64,000 bases of DNA, taken from contig JAKOON010000007.1 of assembly GCA_022577435.1 (NCBI GenBank), forward strand, positions 17,467,381 to 17,531,380, written 5' to 3'. The translations under genes were made by a program, and so were the position numbers. Positions 38,855 through 49,402 of this stretch are shown here, one piece after another. The notes under the pieces were generated by a model, which saw nothing but the letters and a program-made list of their open reading frames with translations, was not told where the DNA came from and did no database searches. Numbering within the stretch: the stretch's first letter is position 1; each line of letters opens with the position of its first letter. This DNA comes from Embiotoca jacksoni. Its lineage: Eukaryota; Chordata; Actinopteri; Embiotocidae.

Positions 38855-38995
38855 CTTTCAATTCAATTCAGTTTTATTTATATAGCGCCAAATCACAACA
38901 CAGGTTATTTCATGGCACTTAACACATTAAAGTCCTTACAGCAGAACTTTACAATATTATACAGAGAAACCCAACAATTCAACAATTCCCTATTT
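38855..38995. repeat. common fish repeat ('ttcaattcagttttatttat' type)
   Basis: 'ttcaattcaattcagtttta', 'tatagcgccaaatcacaaca', 'gcacttaacacattaaag' and 'agagaaacccaacaattcaa' together form the well-known teleost repeat that begins TTCAATTCAATT and contains TATAGCGCCAAATCA. Confidence 0.75.
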
Positions 38996-39673
38996 CAAGG
39001 TCCTGCTATGGTGTATATGGCTTATTGTCTTGGATCATTGGGCCACTTTAATCTGTTGAAGTGACAGAGCTGTTGTATTAACATTATTACCAACACTTTG
39101 CCTGCTGTGGCAAGTGAAAATGTCTGCTCTTACATTTTTTTGGTTTGAAGGAGTTATTTTAAACAAGGTAGACATTTTATGGATACCTAACCAAGTCCCA
39201 CAGCCAATGCAACATCATCAATGCCTCTGAAGAGATTATTTTTATTCGTCCCAAACAGACCTTTTACCGAAAAGGAGCAAAGGATTTAGATGCATCAGTC
39301 ATTTGATCAAAAAGACCAGTGATTTCTACAGTTAGGTTTTTCAAACCTAAATGTGATTCAGATTCATGATGGCCTGTAAAACTGTGGTATTTTGGTTGCT
39401 CACACAATTACACATTTCCGGTATCAATTCTTATCCCAAACAAACAAAACAAAAAATAATTATAATTAATGCACGTAATATATACTTCTGTGTTACACAT
39501 GTCTAGCTGCTTTGTGTGCGTGTGAGAGAGAGGGAGAGAGAGAAAGAGAGAGAGAGAGAGAGTAACAATAACAAAGCCTCCAAAATGTGGATTAAATTTC
39601 CCACTTTGTGACAAATGAGCAAAAGACAGTAAGTAAATCTAGAGTTCAGATTATTTTGTCAGTTACCAATATT
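38996..39673. other. unique sequence left of the duplication
   Basis: No gene recognised. It contains an impure (GA)n run at about 39526-39561. This is the non-duplicated left flank of the tandem duplication. Confidence 0.6.
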
Positions 39674-40513
39674 TCAAATTCCCATATTCACCTCCTATTT
39701 AGTGATTAGTCAGTGTTTCCTTGTAAGCAGAAGTGTTCCAGCACAAAAGTTTCACAATGCCAAAGATGCCAGCCATTTCAAATATGAGTCCCTCTTCACA
39801 ATTCCTGTTTGGCCTGATGAGTGCATAGCTTTGTGGTGATGAGGGTCTGCAATCATGTCACTGAGTTCAGGAGGTAGCTGCTCATCAGCCTGATCTGCTG
39901 ATAATGCAGTTTCTGTGTTTGAAAGATGCAGATATTTCACAGCTGCTCAACCTGTTCTGTCCATGTTTCCTACAACTGTATGGAGGTTGACATTTCTGTC
40001 CACACAATGGAGTGAGTAACAGGAAACACCTAAATCAGAAAACTCCTCAGATTGCAGTAGCTGCTATTTCATTTTTTTTTTATAAGGATACACAGATTGT
40101 TGGTACATGTCTCATAATGTGAAGGTTAACCACAGAGAGAGTGCAGTATCTGCATCTTTTTAGGTATTGTGTTGGTTTTGGGGTAAAATAATCGAAGCAA
40201 AAAGACCTTAAATTAAAACATTACTACCTTTCTGGCTTTTTTACAGTTTTATGTCCAGCCTTCTGTTTCTTAATCTCTAGCACCTTCCAGGGGAACAGTA
40301 TTGATATCAACCGTTTAACATATGACAGAATACATGTTTTATATTTGTATTTTTTGTCTCAAATATACTGTTATGTTGCCTGCTGTTCTTGGCTGATTGC
40401 ACCTTTAAGCATCACACATGACGTTGGCCTTTCTGTTTGCTCTGTCAGTGGGTGTAGCCTAGTGCACCCATCTGAGCGTCATTGTTCTGTACCTCCACTG
40501 TCAACAGGCCAGA

Positions 40514-40717
40514 GGGGTTTATGCAAATGAGGAAAACCTTTTCTTTACTCTCCACTTGACTGACTGTGTGGCTCGCAGATTTAGTTCTTGTTAGAGATCT
40601 TCTATTCTGGCTGCTTTACATGGAGATGAGCTAACAAAGGGTCCACTGGATTACGAGTGTGAACTACTATCATACAGATGAGTATTCAGTGAATGAGTGA
40701 GCCTTCATTTAAAACAG
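40514..40717 (+). promoter_or_regulatory. b3gnt2-like A: probable promoter and 5' UTR exon
   Basis: An octamer 'atgcaaat' (POU-type site) lies at 40522-40529, in 'tttatgcaaatgagg'. Downstream, 'aaaacag|gtaagc' at 40717/40718 is a strong donor, matching the acceptor 'tttttgcag' 4 bp upstream of the ATG at 41342. A noncoding first exon ending at 40717 with a 620-bp 5'UTR intron is inferred. Copy B has the same elements at +9744. Confidence 0.5.
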
Positions 40718-41341
40718 GTAAGCAAAGAAAGTGAGTAACATCCTAATTTTGTGGACTGTAGACATTACTTTATTCCTCTGCTGATAAAAGTGAATTTCTA
40801 TGGTGTGAATAATTGTCCCTCAGACACTGTCTTTTCATCATTTCAAATATAGTTGAGCTTCAAAGTTCATTCTTGACCTTTTGAAGAAGCAGTTGACCAC
40901 ACACAAACCTACAAAAAGGTGTAGTTAGTCATTGTTCTGGAGATTTTTATCATATCACACAATCTTTCTGAGCAGATGGAGTTAGCTGAGGCGTCACAGT
41001 ATTGTAGATGTAGTAGAGACAGGGTGTGAAACTCCAGCTGCTGATGAAGATAATGGGATAAAACCAAAAACTCTACAACAAATATTTCATTTTGAGATTG
41101 TTCAACATGTAAATATATGGCCTTATTCTTTCTCAGATACTTTTGTTTCTCCCTTATCTTTCCATTCCCTCTAATGAGACCTCCCAACTTTTTTCCATTG
41201 TAGACTTCTCAGTTCATGTACCCCGCAAAATATCATGGTGCATTTGTTGTTTTCTCTGTATTTTGATAGTTAAATCCATGAGTTGTCATACAGGTTTAAA
41301 GTTTGTCCAAGCTAGCACTCTGTTTGTGTTTTTGCAGTTGA

Positions 41342-42727
41342 ATGGCGCGGTGTCGTTGTTGCTGGCGGAAGGTGTTACTCTATGTGTGCACATCATTCAT
41401 CTGCATGGCCCTGCTGTTTGTCTACGTTGCTATCATGCTGTGTATGAACATGAACACCACAGTAACACCGAGGACTGGAGTCAAGGTACAAAGCCAGAAA
41501 AGTCCTCATTTTGTAGCCTCAGGAATGTTGAATAATAAGGGCTTCGCTCCGCTCCCTAAAACCTTCTGGGAGAAACACCTCGACAACATGGCCTTTTGGA
41601 ACCGACTCCAGCTGACAATCGACCGCCATTTCAATGCCATCCTGCACCCCAGCAAAGCCCAGAGAGGATTACAAAATAACAGCTTTGATGATTTTCTACT
41701 GAAGCAAAGCTTCTCTGAAGTTATCGACATGGACCACTTGAATGACATCCTTGACAATCTACCACAGGAGATGCAAGAGTTTGTGAGCTACATGCAAAAT
41801 AGGGACTACCCAATCCTCCTCCAGCCAGATGGAGCATGTGGAGCTCCAGCAAAGGAGGAGAAGGAGCCCCCTCTACTTCTGTTGGCCATCAAGACAACAG
41901 AGATGAACTTTATGAACCGACAGGCCATTCGACAGACCTGGGGCCAGACGGGATGGGTGGCAGGACAGAAGACAAATGAAGTAGTCAGAGGATACATCCG
42001 CAGGGTGTTCCTGCTTGGTAAAGAAAACCAGAGGGAGTCGGGTGTGGATGTATCTGAGTCACTGAAGCTAGAGAGTGAACGCTATGGAGACATTCTGCAG
42101 TGGGACTTTGAGGACAAGTTTTTCCACCTCGCCTTGAAGGATGTGCTCTTCTGGAGCTGGTTCTCGCGCTCCTGCAATCGGACTCGCTTCATCTTTAAGG
42201 GAGACGACGACGTCTTCGTCAACACGCCGAACATGATAGCCTACCTGCAGGACCAGCTGAAGAAGCCACAAGCCTACAAGAGCATGATAAACTTTATGGT
42301 GGGAGATGTCATCAGATCAGCCATACCTAACCGAACAAACAAGTCCAAGTACTTTATCCCAGACAGCTTCTACAATGGGTACTATCCTAGGTACGCAGGC
42401 GGGGGAGGGGTGGTGTACTCTGGCCTGCTGGCCAAACGCCTACACCACGTGTCTAAAAGAGTTCACCTGTTCCCCATCGATGACGTTTACGTAGGGATGT
42501 GTATGAGTCAGCTTAATGCGCTCCCCATCCATCACCCCGCCTTCCTCACATTTGATTTTCCAGAAAAAGAAGAAGAGCTGTGTTCATATCACACAGTCCT
42601 CTTGGTCCACAAACGAAGCGCCAACCAGATGGTGAAGCTTTGGGATGACGTGAAAAAGACACGGACACAGTGTCGGGATGTGGCCTTGAGGATTGGAGAC
42701 GAGAGGAAAAAGGATCCAAAACTATGA
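41342..42727 (+). CDS. b3gnt2l: beta-1,3-N-acetylglucosaminyltransferase 2-like, copy A
   Basis: A 461-aa type II Golgi membrane protein of glycosyltransferase family 31. A short basic N-tail is followed by a membrane anchor at residues ~11-33 ('CTSFICMALLFVYVAIMLC') and a long stem to ~150. The catalytic domain carries 'LLLAIKT', 'RQAIRQTWG', the metal/UDP-binding 'FKGDDDVFVN' (DDD at 288-290), 'YPRYAGGGGVVYSG' and 'PIDDVYVGMC'. This set matches B3GNT2, which adds GlcNAc beta1-3 to galactose in poly-N-acetyllactosamine; human B3GNT2 is 397 aa, so the stem here is longer. The whole CDS is in one exon, and the ATG lies 4 bp after an acceptor. Other B3GNT paralogues cannot be excluded. Confidence 0.93.
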   Translation: MARCRCCWRKVLLYVCTSFICMALLFVYVAIMLCMNMNTTVTPRTGVKVQSQKSPHFVASGMLNNKGFAPLPKTFWEKHLDNMAFWNRLQLTIDRHFNAILHPSKAQRGLQNNSFDDFLLKQSFSEVIDMDHLNDILDNLPQEMQEFVSYMQNRDYPILLQPDGACGAPAKEEKEPPLLLLAIKTTEMNFMNRQAIRQTWGQTGWVAGQKTNEVVRGYIRRVFLLGKENQRESGVDVSESLKLESERYGDILQWDFEDKFFHLALKDVLFWSWFSRSCNRTRFIFKGDDDVFVNTPNMIAYLQDQLKKPQAYKSMINFMVGDVIRSAIPNRTNKSKYFIPDSFYNGYYPRYAGGGGVVYSGLLAKRLHHVSKRVHLFPIDDVYVGMCMSQLNALPIHHPAFLTFDFPEKEEELCSYHTVLLVHKRSANQMVKLWDDVKKTRTQCRDVALRIGDERKKDPKL

Positions 42728-44744
42728 GACTATCACAGGTGGATAATGGCAAAGTCTCTTGTAGCGTTATTGCCACCATCTGAACACTTTGGTGAGCGCC
42801 TGTCAAAGTTGTGAACCCGGGTCAGCTCGTGTCTGCATTTATTTAAGTCAGGCATCCGTGCTTATATTTAATGACACCAAACAATGGGAAAGACCAGGGG
42901 TCCACCAGCATGCCCACAATGTGAGCAATATTTAATACCAATTCACCAAGGAGTATTGAGGAGTAATATATGTAATATTGAAAGTATGTGGATTACCAAG
43001 CCCTTTAATTAGAACTGATACAAAAGCCGTGCTGAGATGATATGACAAGGGTGGAGTTTATTGCTTTTTACTTTAGTGACAGGGAAGAGTTTCAATGAAT
43101 TGTCGGTACCACAAAGCAACCTAACTGGTGGCGCAAACCTTCTCCCAAAGAAAAAAAAGTATTTTTACAACAATATTGTGGTTTTACACATATTTATATA
43201 TTAAAATACATCAACTGTTATGTAATAAAGATTTTTGTTATTGTATTATTTTGTAGAATTATTATATATTACAAATGGAATATTGTAGTAAATAGCAGTT
43301 GTTTACCTTTAATTACAGGACATGTACTTTATCATTCATGTTTGTTTAAATAATTGTTCAGATTTATGAGGTTCCTGAACATACAAAACGAATTGAACAC
43401 TAAAGGCAGACACAGAGTTTTGTATTTGAAGCATGTTGTCATATTTAGAGATGGGAAATTCAAGCAAAACTCCTATTCGCTCTGCACTGTTCGATTTCCT
43501 TTGAATATTTCGGAGCAGCTTTGAGGCACATTGTCGCCACCTTCTGACGGGAATGTCGCATTACAGCCAGGTGCCAGTAAAAACAGGCGATAAAGAAGAA
43601 GAAAGGCATGTGTACAAGTCGATTTTAAAGATTAAAACAACAATTCGAATATTTGAAATTCGTGAGCCATCCTTACTACGTATCGAGTTTCCCCGCCGTG
43701 ACACCCAGAGAGAAATGTGTTCGAGGGAAAGTTCTTCTTGAACTGGCTGAACTGGAAATAGTAGCATTTCTGATGGTGATGAAATATTGTGAGCTAATCT
43801 TTTGTGGATTTATGTAGTGCATGTAGGAAATTGTTTTTGGTTACCTGTCCATGCTTGTATAACGACTGCACAACTGTTTCCTCAAGAGACAGTTAAATGT
43901 GAAATAAAAAAAAAAAAAGATTCAGGACAAATTCTGAGTCAGACACATGGAATGGAAGAAATGAACACGGAGTGATGAGCACACAGCTCAGGAATTATTT
44001 TTATTTAAAGAAGAAAGGTCAAAACAGGTGTGTTGAAAACAGATCATTTGTCAAAGCTATTGACAGCATTCATTTGAAAATTATTAAGAGGGATTTTGAG
44101 TGTTGGTCCAGCTTGTTAAAAGAAAATCCTTCAAAATACGTACAAGACAGTCACCAAACCAACAACTCCTGACAAACTTGATCAACCAGAAACCAAACAG
44201 AGTGTATTCTGTGTTACAGTAGTACAGTAGTGAATTGTTTGTGGCAGATGTAGTTTGTACTATGGAAGAGGTTTAGTGGATATTAACATTCCCTGACTGG
44301 ATATATAATGTGTGATGGCTTCATTTGAAGTTTGTGTAAAAACAAGTGTTTGGAAGATATTGTCTACAGGAAACTAAACAGACAGCAGAAATATATCTTA
44401 TGTACATTTTAATGTTACAGATTTTTTGGGGAATCACTTTTCAAAGAGGAATTATGTGAGTCCATTGAACGAGTCCATTGAACGAGTCCTTTTAACGAGT
44501 CCTTTGAACAAGCCATTGAACAAGTCCTTTTATCGAGTCATTGAACGAGTCCATTGAACGAGCCCATTGAAGGAGTCACTGAAGGAGTCATTGAACGCCT
44601 CCACCAGACGAGAACTGCCGGGGGAGCTGCTGCACGAGGAACGTCGTTTCAAATGATCCTCCGTCAGTGACGGCAACAGCAGAGCAGAGCACACTTTCAC
44701 ATGACTTTTACAGCTCTCGATTGTCCGCGCCCTCTCTGCTGCGA
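42728..44744. other. convergent 3' regions of b3gnt2-like A and eif1ad A
   Basis: Candidate polyadenylation signals for the + gene are 'gtaataaagattt' near 43223 and 'gaaataaaaaaa' near 43903. For the - gene a reverse AATAAA lies within 'tttttatttaaag' near 44000. No other gene is recognised. The arrangement is tail-to-tail. Confidence 0.6.
44458..44597. repeat. 13-15 bp minisatellite, copy A
   Basis: About ten units of 'gagtccattgaac' with variants ('gagtccttttaac', 'gagtcactgaag', 'caagccattgaa'). It lies just beyond the eif1ad stop. It is not a CRISPR array because there are no spacers. The same tract occurs in copy B. Confidence 0.92.
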
Positions 44745-46300
44745 CTATGAACCATTTTCTGTCCTTTTCTCTTCGTCCTCATCCTCTTCCTCACCGTCAT
44801 CCTCCTCCTCACTCTCGCTGTACTGGTGGTGACGGCGGTTGGTGTTTACAAAGAGGTCGCTGTCGTCGTCCTCAGAGTCGCTAAATTCCTCGTCTTTCTC
44901 GTCTTTCTCGTGCCGTTTGTTCGTCTGTACCTGTGCTGGCTGCACCACCATAAACCCCTCCGGCCTGGAGACAGTCAAGGAAAAAACAAACACAATCCCG
45001 TCAGTGACACTCGACTGCGCTGTGATTAATAATCGTACACGGCGTGTATCTCCATGAGTGTGTTTGTGTGCCTCCACCTACCAGAGCTGTTGTTTTTGCA
45101 GGTTCTGGATCTGATCTTTGTAGAGAATGAAGCTGATCTCTGCTTTCACCTTCTCTCCTTCCGCAATAGGATCCACGATCACGTAGTCACCTTGGGAATA
45201 CAAAGATACACTTTAAATATACAAGATCATAGTTATGCAGACAGAGATATTAATTCAGCCAGTACCGATCAGAGTGCGATGACATTATTGACTTGTACTG
45301 TTCTCCTACACTCATTTCGTATCAATATCTACTCTCCAAAAATCAAGATCTCAAAACAGCATGTTGTTGTTTTTTTAAAGCTGTGGTTTACTCGCTTGTC
45401 TGCCAGTGGAATAACAGCAGTGATATAGTGTTTATAGAAGAGATGCACCTGGAAGCCTGCAGCAGCATGTTAGTAAAACCCCACAGAGGTTTATGGTAGT
45501 GGAAGAAAAATAACCTCCATTTTTCCTGTGCTATGAACCAGTCAAACCGCTCTGACGTACCACTCAAAGTTACATTTGAAACTAAAACAAATGACGATCA
45601 TATTTAGTAGTGGCGTATGTCGACAAGTTAAACCCTCGTATGTATGAAAGCTGTTGATTTAAAAAGCAGGCTTTTAATTTGAAATGTAATTCAACCTATA
45701 TGTGCAAAACCTGAGAAAGGTCTGGCTGCACACATTTATCCTTCTGATATTGGGGGAAAACAGTCCTGACTGGCAGATTTATACCCAGTCTCCATCCCGT
45801 GAGTCTTGACTAGTCAGTGACACACAGTCCCATTTACAGAAGTGTGGTATTAAAAACCAACAGTGAACTTTGAAATCAACACACGGCACGAGAGTGGAAG
45901 TTTATCGGCCACCTTTCAGTCTCGGTGTCACCGGAATATGATTCCAATGTTAATGTCAGTATCTCATATCATCAGATATAGTTACCTCTCTTGATCCAGA
46001 TGTTCTTGCGGAACTTGGTGGGCATGCTGACCAGGAAGGTCTCACCCTGAGCCGTGATGGCTTCATGGAGGTTGTTACCACGGCTACGAGTGACCTGGAG
46101 AAGCGCACAGGTGTAAAAGAAGAACAAGTTAGAAAAATGTCCTGATATTTACCGAGATGTTGTTGTTGTAAATGTCAAGACCCTTAAAGACAGTAAGTGC
46201 CCACAAAGTTTACCTTGACAATCTGCTGGTTTCCTGTGGGCGTGACAAAGTCTCCAAGGACCTCCTGGATGACGTATTTGCGTTTGGTGGCCTGAGACAT
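44745..46300 (-). CDS. eif1ad: EIF1A domain-containing protein, copy A (4 coding exons)
   Basis: Minus-strand exons: 46214-46300, 45986-46094, 45082-45190 and 44745-44964, 525 nt in total, 174 aa plus TAG. All junctions are GT-AG with matching phases (0, 1, 0). It begins 'MSQATKRKYVIQEVLGDF'; the OB-fold S1/eIF1A-like domain carries 'GNNLHEAITAQGETFLVSMP' and 'KFRKNIWIKRGDYVIVDP'. The acidic C-terminus includes the conserved 'DDSDLFVNTNRR'. These match EIF1AD (human 165 aa), a nuclear protein resembling eIF1A. No broken exons. Its 3' end faces b3gnt2-like. Confidence 0.95.
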
Positions 46301-46839
46301 GATGAACTATGGTTCCTTGGTTCCTGGGCAGGTTCCTAAGCCAACTGAAGAGGAAAACAGTGTGATCAGTGTCAGTAAAGAGTAACACGTGCACGAAGGC
46401 CTGATGTGATCAGCTGACGATGCATTGAGGAAATAAATCACAGTAAGAATCAAAAAATGACGTCAGCTCAACGTGAATCTTCGTTAAACTCACGAGTTCG
46501 TTATCAGGTAACAAATTACTTCATGTTGTACTGATATCATTGATGGCAGGAAAAGTGAAAATACTTCACATGTCCTCTTGTCTTAGTTACCTCGAAACGT
46601 TAACAAGTACGTTGCTTCTCAAATTAAAAAAAACAATAATAAAACGTATCGACGAACTCAACCACGTCAGCAGGTTAAATTATTACCTTGAAAGGAAGAA
46701 AAGAAGTAACTGCGTGTCCTTTTGGAGCCGAATATGTTCTTGAACGGCAGCTAGAAGTCCGTGTAGGAAAAAAGACACGTTTATCTGATTACTAGAGCAG
46801 AGCGACGCGTGTTAGTGTTGATTCTCCAGCGACAGAAAG

Positions 46840-46905
46840 AAACGATTTCACTTCCGGGGTCAAAGCGTCTTATATACCTGCATTGCATTGTGGGAAATTG
46901 GATTT
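46840..46905 (-). promoter_or_regulatory. eif1ad A housekeeping-type promoter
   Basis: An ETS-like 'acttccgg' at 46850-46857 and 'gcattgtgggaaattg' just after it resemble the ETS and ZNF143-like elements of many TATA-less housekeeping promoters. The position, ~550 bp upstream of the minus-strand ATG, fits a noncoding first exon. The identical block is at about 56594-56649 in copy B. Confidence 0.45.
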
Positions 46906-47645
46906 TCGCTCAATTTGTGCGACATTCAAGATCACGAACGTTTGATTATGTTCACGTAGCCTATTATATTATATTACTTTATAAACATGTAAAAGTTTCT
47001 CCCCCTTACTTACTACAATTTTGGAAGTTTGTTGTGATAAATGTGTAGTCATTATATACACAATAATGTTTAATGTCAGTGGAGCTGATGGTGAATTTGT
47101 ATTACTCCAGCGCATATAAAAAAAATAACAATAATAAAAATGAACAAACAGAAGGATTTCACACTTTTTTTATTCAACCATCATTCATTTCTCACTGTCT
47201 TACAGCAGTTATTACAATTACACTGCAATTTTGCAGTAATGTGAACAACCACAAGTCAAAATCTCCTCTTTCAAATAACCTCTTTAAAGTTCAGAGCATG
47301 AGCACAAACACTGGTAACAAAACATCCAAGAAACCCGTCATGACAGAAGTTACTTAGTCAGACTTATAGCACAGACGTTTTGTGAGTAAAGATGAGTTCA
47401 AACCAATACTGCCTAAAAACACAGCAATCGCTACGACTTGCAGGACAAACCAAAGGAAATGCACGCATAAAAATCGAGTTTTAAATGACTATAAAATTTA
47501 GTATCACATCAAAGGTAGCTAGCTTCATTAGAGCTGGTATGATCTGGTAAATTGATGAGGTGTGAGGTATGAAGGTAAAACACTAGTCTGGTTTAACGGA
47601 AAAGAAACATCAGGAGGACTTCATGGGTGTCTCCCTGTGATCTTC

Positions 47646-47711
<66 letters not shown>

Positions 47712-47727
47712 CTGTGATGTCAGTGGT
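46906..47727. other. intergenic between eif1ad A and ctsf remnant
   Basis: AT-rich. A reverse AATAAA within 'ctttttttattcaacc' near 47170 could end ctsf transcripts. A (GT)n array lies at 47650-47708. No gene is recognised. The same stretch lies at 56650-57471 in copy B. Confidence 0.6.
47650..47708. repeat. (GT)n microsatellite, copy A
   Basis: About 58 bp of GT, 20 bp beyond the ctsf stop codon; conserved in copy B at 57394-57452. Confidence 0.96.
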
Positions 47728-47802
47728 TTAGTTGACTTCAGCAGAGGAGCACATCTTGTTGATCCCACATGTATTGGACCCCCTGTACAGGTAGTAGTAA
47801 CC
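47728..47802 (-). pseudogene. ctsf: orphan last exon of cathepsin F, copy A
   Basis: It reads 'GYYYLYRGSNTCGINKMC' to a TAA, identical in structure to the last exon of copy B (57472-57546) and like the end of human cathepsin F. The acceptor 'ccacag' is intact, but no upstream catalytic exons exist in this copy: the next homologous sequence is a scrap of the propeptide exon at 48978-49002. It cannot encode a protease. Confidence 0.9.
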
Positions 47803-48108
47803 CTGTGGAAGAGAGAAACACTTTGTAAAAAGACACACCCTGACAACTGTATATGGAGAGCTACAACAGGTCAGTCAATGTTTTTCTTCACTTTCATCTT
47901 TCCATCGAACCTTCCAACTTAATGCAACAGGAGACAAAAGAGTAGTGAGTTTTATACAACACTGTGCAAACAAATAAAGCCACACTTAAAGGCTTTAGTC
48001 TCATTACTACTGAGCTGAAACAACATCTCTTGAATAGTCCCAAAGCATTATAATTTTAATTCTTCACAACACTGTTATGTGTTATATTGCAGTGCTGCCA
48101 ACTATTGG

Positions 48109-48399
48109 GAGATACTAAATACATTTACTCAAGTATGTTACTTAAAAATGCAATATAAAGGTACTTGCACTATAGTTTTTCTATTTCATGCGACTTCCAC
48201 TCCACCACATTTCAGAGGGAAATATTGGACTTTCTACTCCACTAAGTTTATCTGACAGCTCTAGTTACTTTTCAGATGAAGATTTGTATTAATGATGTAA
48301 TGATGTCATATAAAATAATATATTAGTTAGGTAAACCAAACTTGTACTTTATTTTTAATATGTTAACTACATTTTGCTGCTAGTACTTCTGTGCTTTTA
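48109..48399. repeat. tacttaagtaaaa-family repeat in the ctsf A locus
   Basis: 'aaatacatttactcaagtat', 'gcgacttccactccaccaca' and 'gctgctagtacttctgt' mark the same fish repeat seen at 4796-5654. Its left portion is nearly identical to 58578-58710 in copy B, so the insertion predates the duplication. Confidence 0.75.
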
Positions 48400-48978
48400 T
48401 GATGGAAAAAAAGGATTTGTCCATTCCTCTTGTTTTTTATTGTGGCTCCAGAAAGTCTCTTTGTCAAGCAGGCTCCGAAAAATGTCCTTTGTTTTGTGTC
48501 TTATTTGCAATGATTCTTTCTTCATCTAATTGACGACTCCCTTATCTTAATATGTTAACTACATTTTGCTGCTAGTACTTCTGTACTTTTGTGATGGAAA
48601 AAAAGGATTTGTCCCTTCCTCTTGTTTTTTTTTTTTATTGTGGCTCTGGAAAGTCTCTTTGTCAAGCAGGCTCTGAAAAATGTCCTTTGTTTTGTGTCTT
48701 ATTTGCAAGTGATTCTTTCCGCATCTAATTGACGACTCCCTTATCTTGTGACCTACAACCAACTCTGTATTACCAAACGAAAGCAGATACAAAGGGAATG
48801 GAGGTGACTGTCAACTGTTTTCTTCAGCAGTCCTTCCAGCCGGGCTCTACAGCAGCCTGGTTTCCCCCAGCAGTCCTTGTCTCCTTCTTCCTCGTCTTCC
48901 GTTCTCTACACAGTCCTCTTCCTTAGGGCAGCTTTTATACAGTTGACAAGGACTGTGGAGGAGAGGACCTGCTAGGGA
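48400..48978 (+). mobile_element. partial LTR with internal ~192-bp tandem duplication
   Basis: The LTR start 'tgatggaaaaaaaggatttg' appears at 48400 and again at 48592. The repeated unit begins in the flank, with 'atatgttaactacattttgc' near 48358 and 48550. After the second start the LTR runs to 'ttgacaaggactgtggagga' and stops at ~48975. The 3' part with its AATAAA is missing. Orientation is opposite to the LTR at 37366-37863. Confidence 0.8.
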
Positions 48979-49002
48979 AGATGCGTAAACGTTGGTCGGT
49001 CT
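48978..49002 (-). pseudogene. ctsf: 25-bp scrap of the cathepsin F propeptide exon, copy A
   Basis: 'aagatgcgtaaacgttggtc' followed by the exon's acceptor region matches 61087-61111. The other ~89 bp of the exon were deleted with the neighbouring exons. The intron beyond it (49003-49402) matches 61112-61499. Confidence 0.88.
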
Positions 49003-49402
49003 CTGCAAGGTCAAAGGTCAAATATATCCATCAAATACACAAATTTAAACCGTTATTTGGCACTCCACCATTAAAAAAAAAGAGACCGTTTTACTTCCCT
49101 GTATATTCGTTTTTTTGTTTTTTTTTACATTTTAGTGACACACAATTAGGTGATCAGTATTTTGCTCTGGTTTGTTTCTACAGGACACGTGAAGCTGAAT
49201 GTAAACCAACATGAAACACCTTTCACTTCCTGTGACTTCCAGTCTTGAAAAGATTTTTGAAATGATCAATCAATCAACAAATGATCTAATTAGTCAAGCT
49301 GGAAAGGCAGCATCACTCCAGTGTACTGTTTATGACCTTTAGCATCCAGTTGATTGTCTGATTTTTAATAAATGCAAAACACAGTAACTACATATTTTGG
49401 TC

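Larger units (their letters stand above)
39675..49402 (+). repeat. segmental tandem duplication, copy A
   Basis: 39675-48108 is collinear with 49403-57850 at near identity: offset 9728 to 9744, with a 16-bp indel near 40010 and 1-bp run-length changes. 48976-49402 is collinear with 61085-61499. Between these blocks copy A carries repeat and LTR sequence in place of eight cathepsin F exons. It holds b3gnt2-like A, eif1ad A and the ctsf remnant. Confidence 0.97.

Noticed and set aside
41143..41535. 130-codon frame overlapping the start of b3gnt2-like (and its twin at 50887-51279)
   Set aside because: It begins in the 5'UTR intron and runs in a different frame from the GT31 coding sequence; identical in both copies only because the DNA is duplicated.
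41506..42806. Antisense frames opposite b3gnt2-like
   Set aside because: Shadows of a long GC-richer coding exon; no independent signals.
44458..44597. CRISPR-like repeat array
   Set aside because: Units are contiguous without spacers, and the DNA is animal nuclear; it is a minisatellite.
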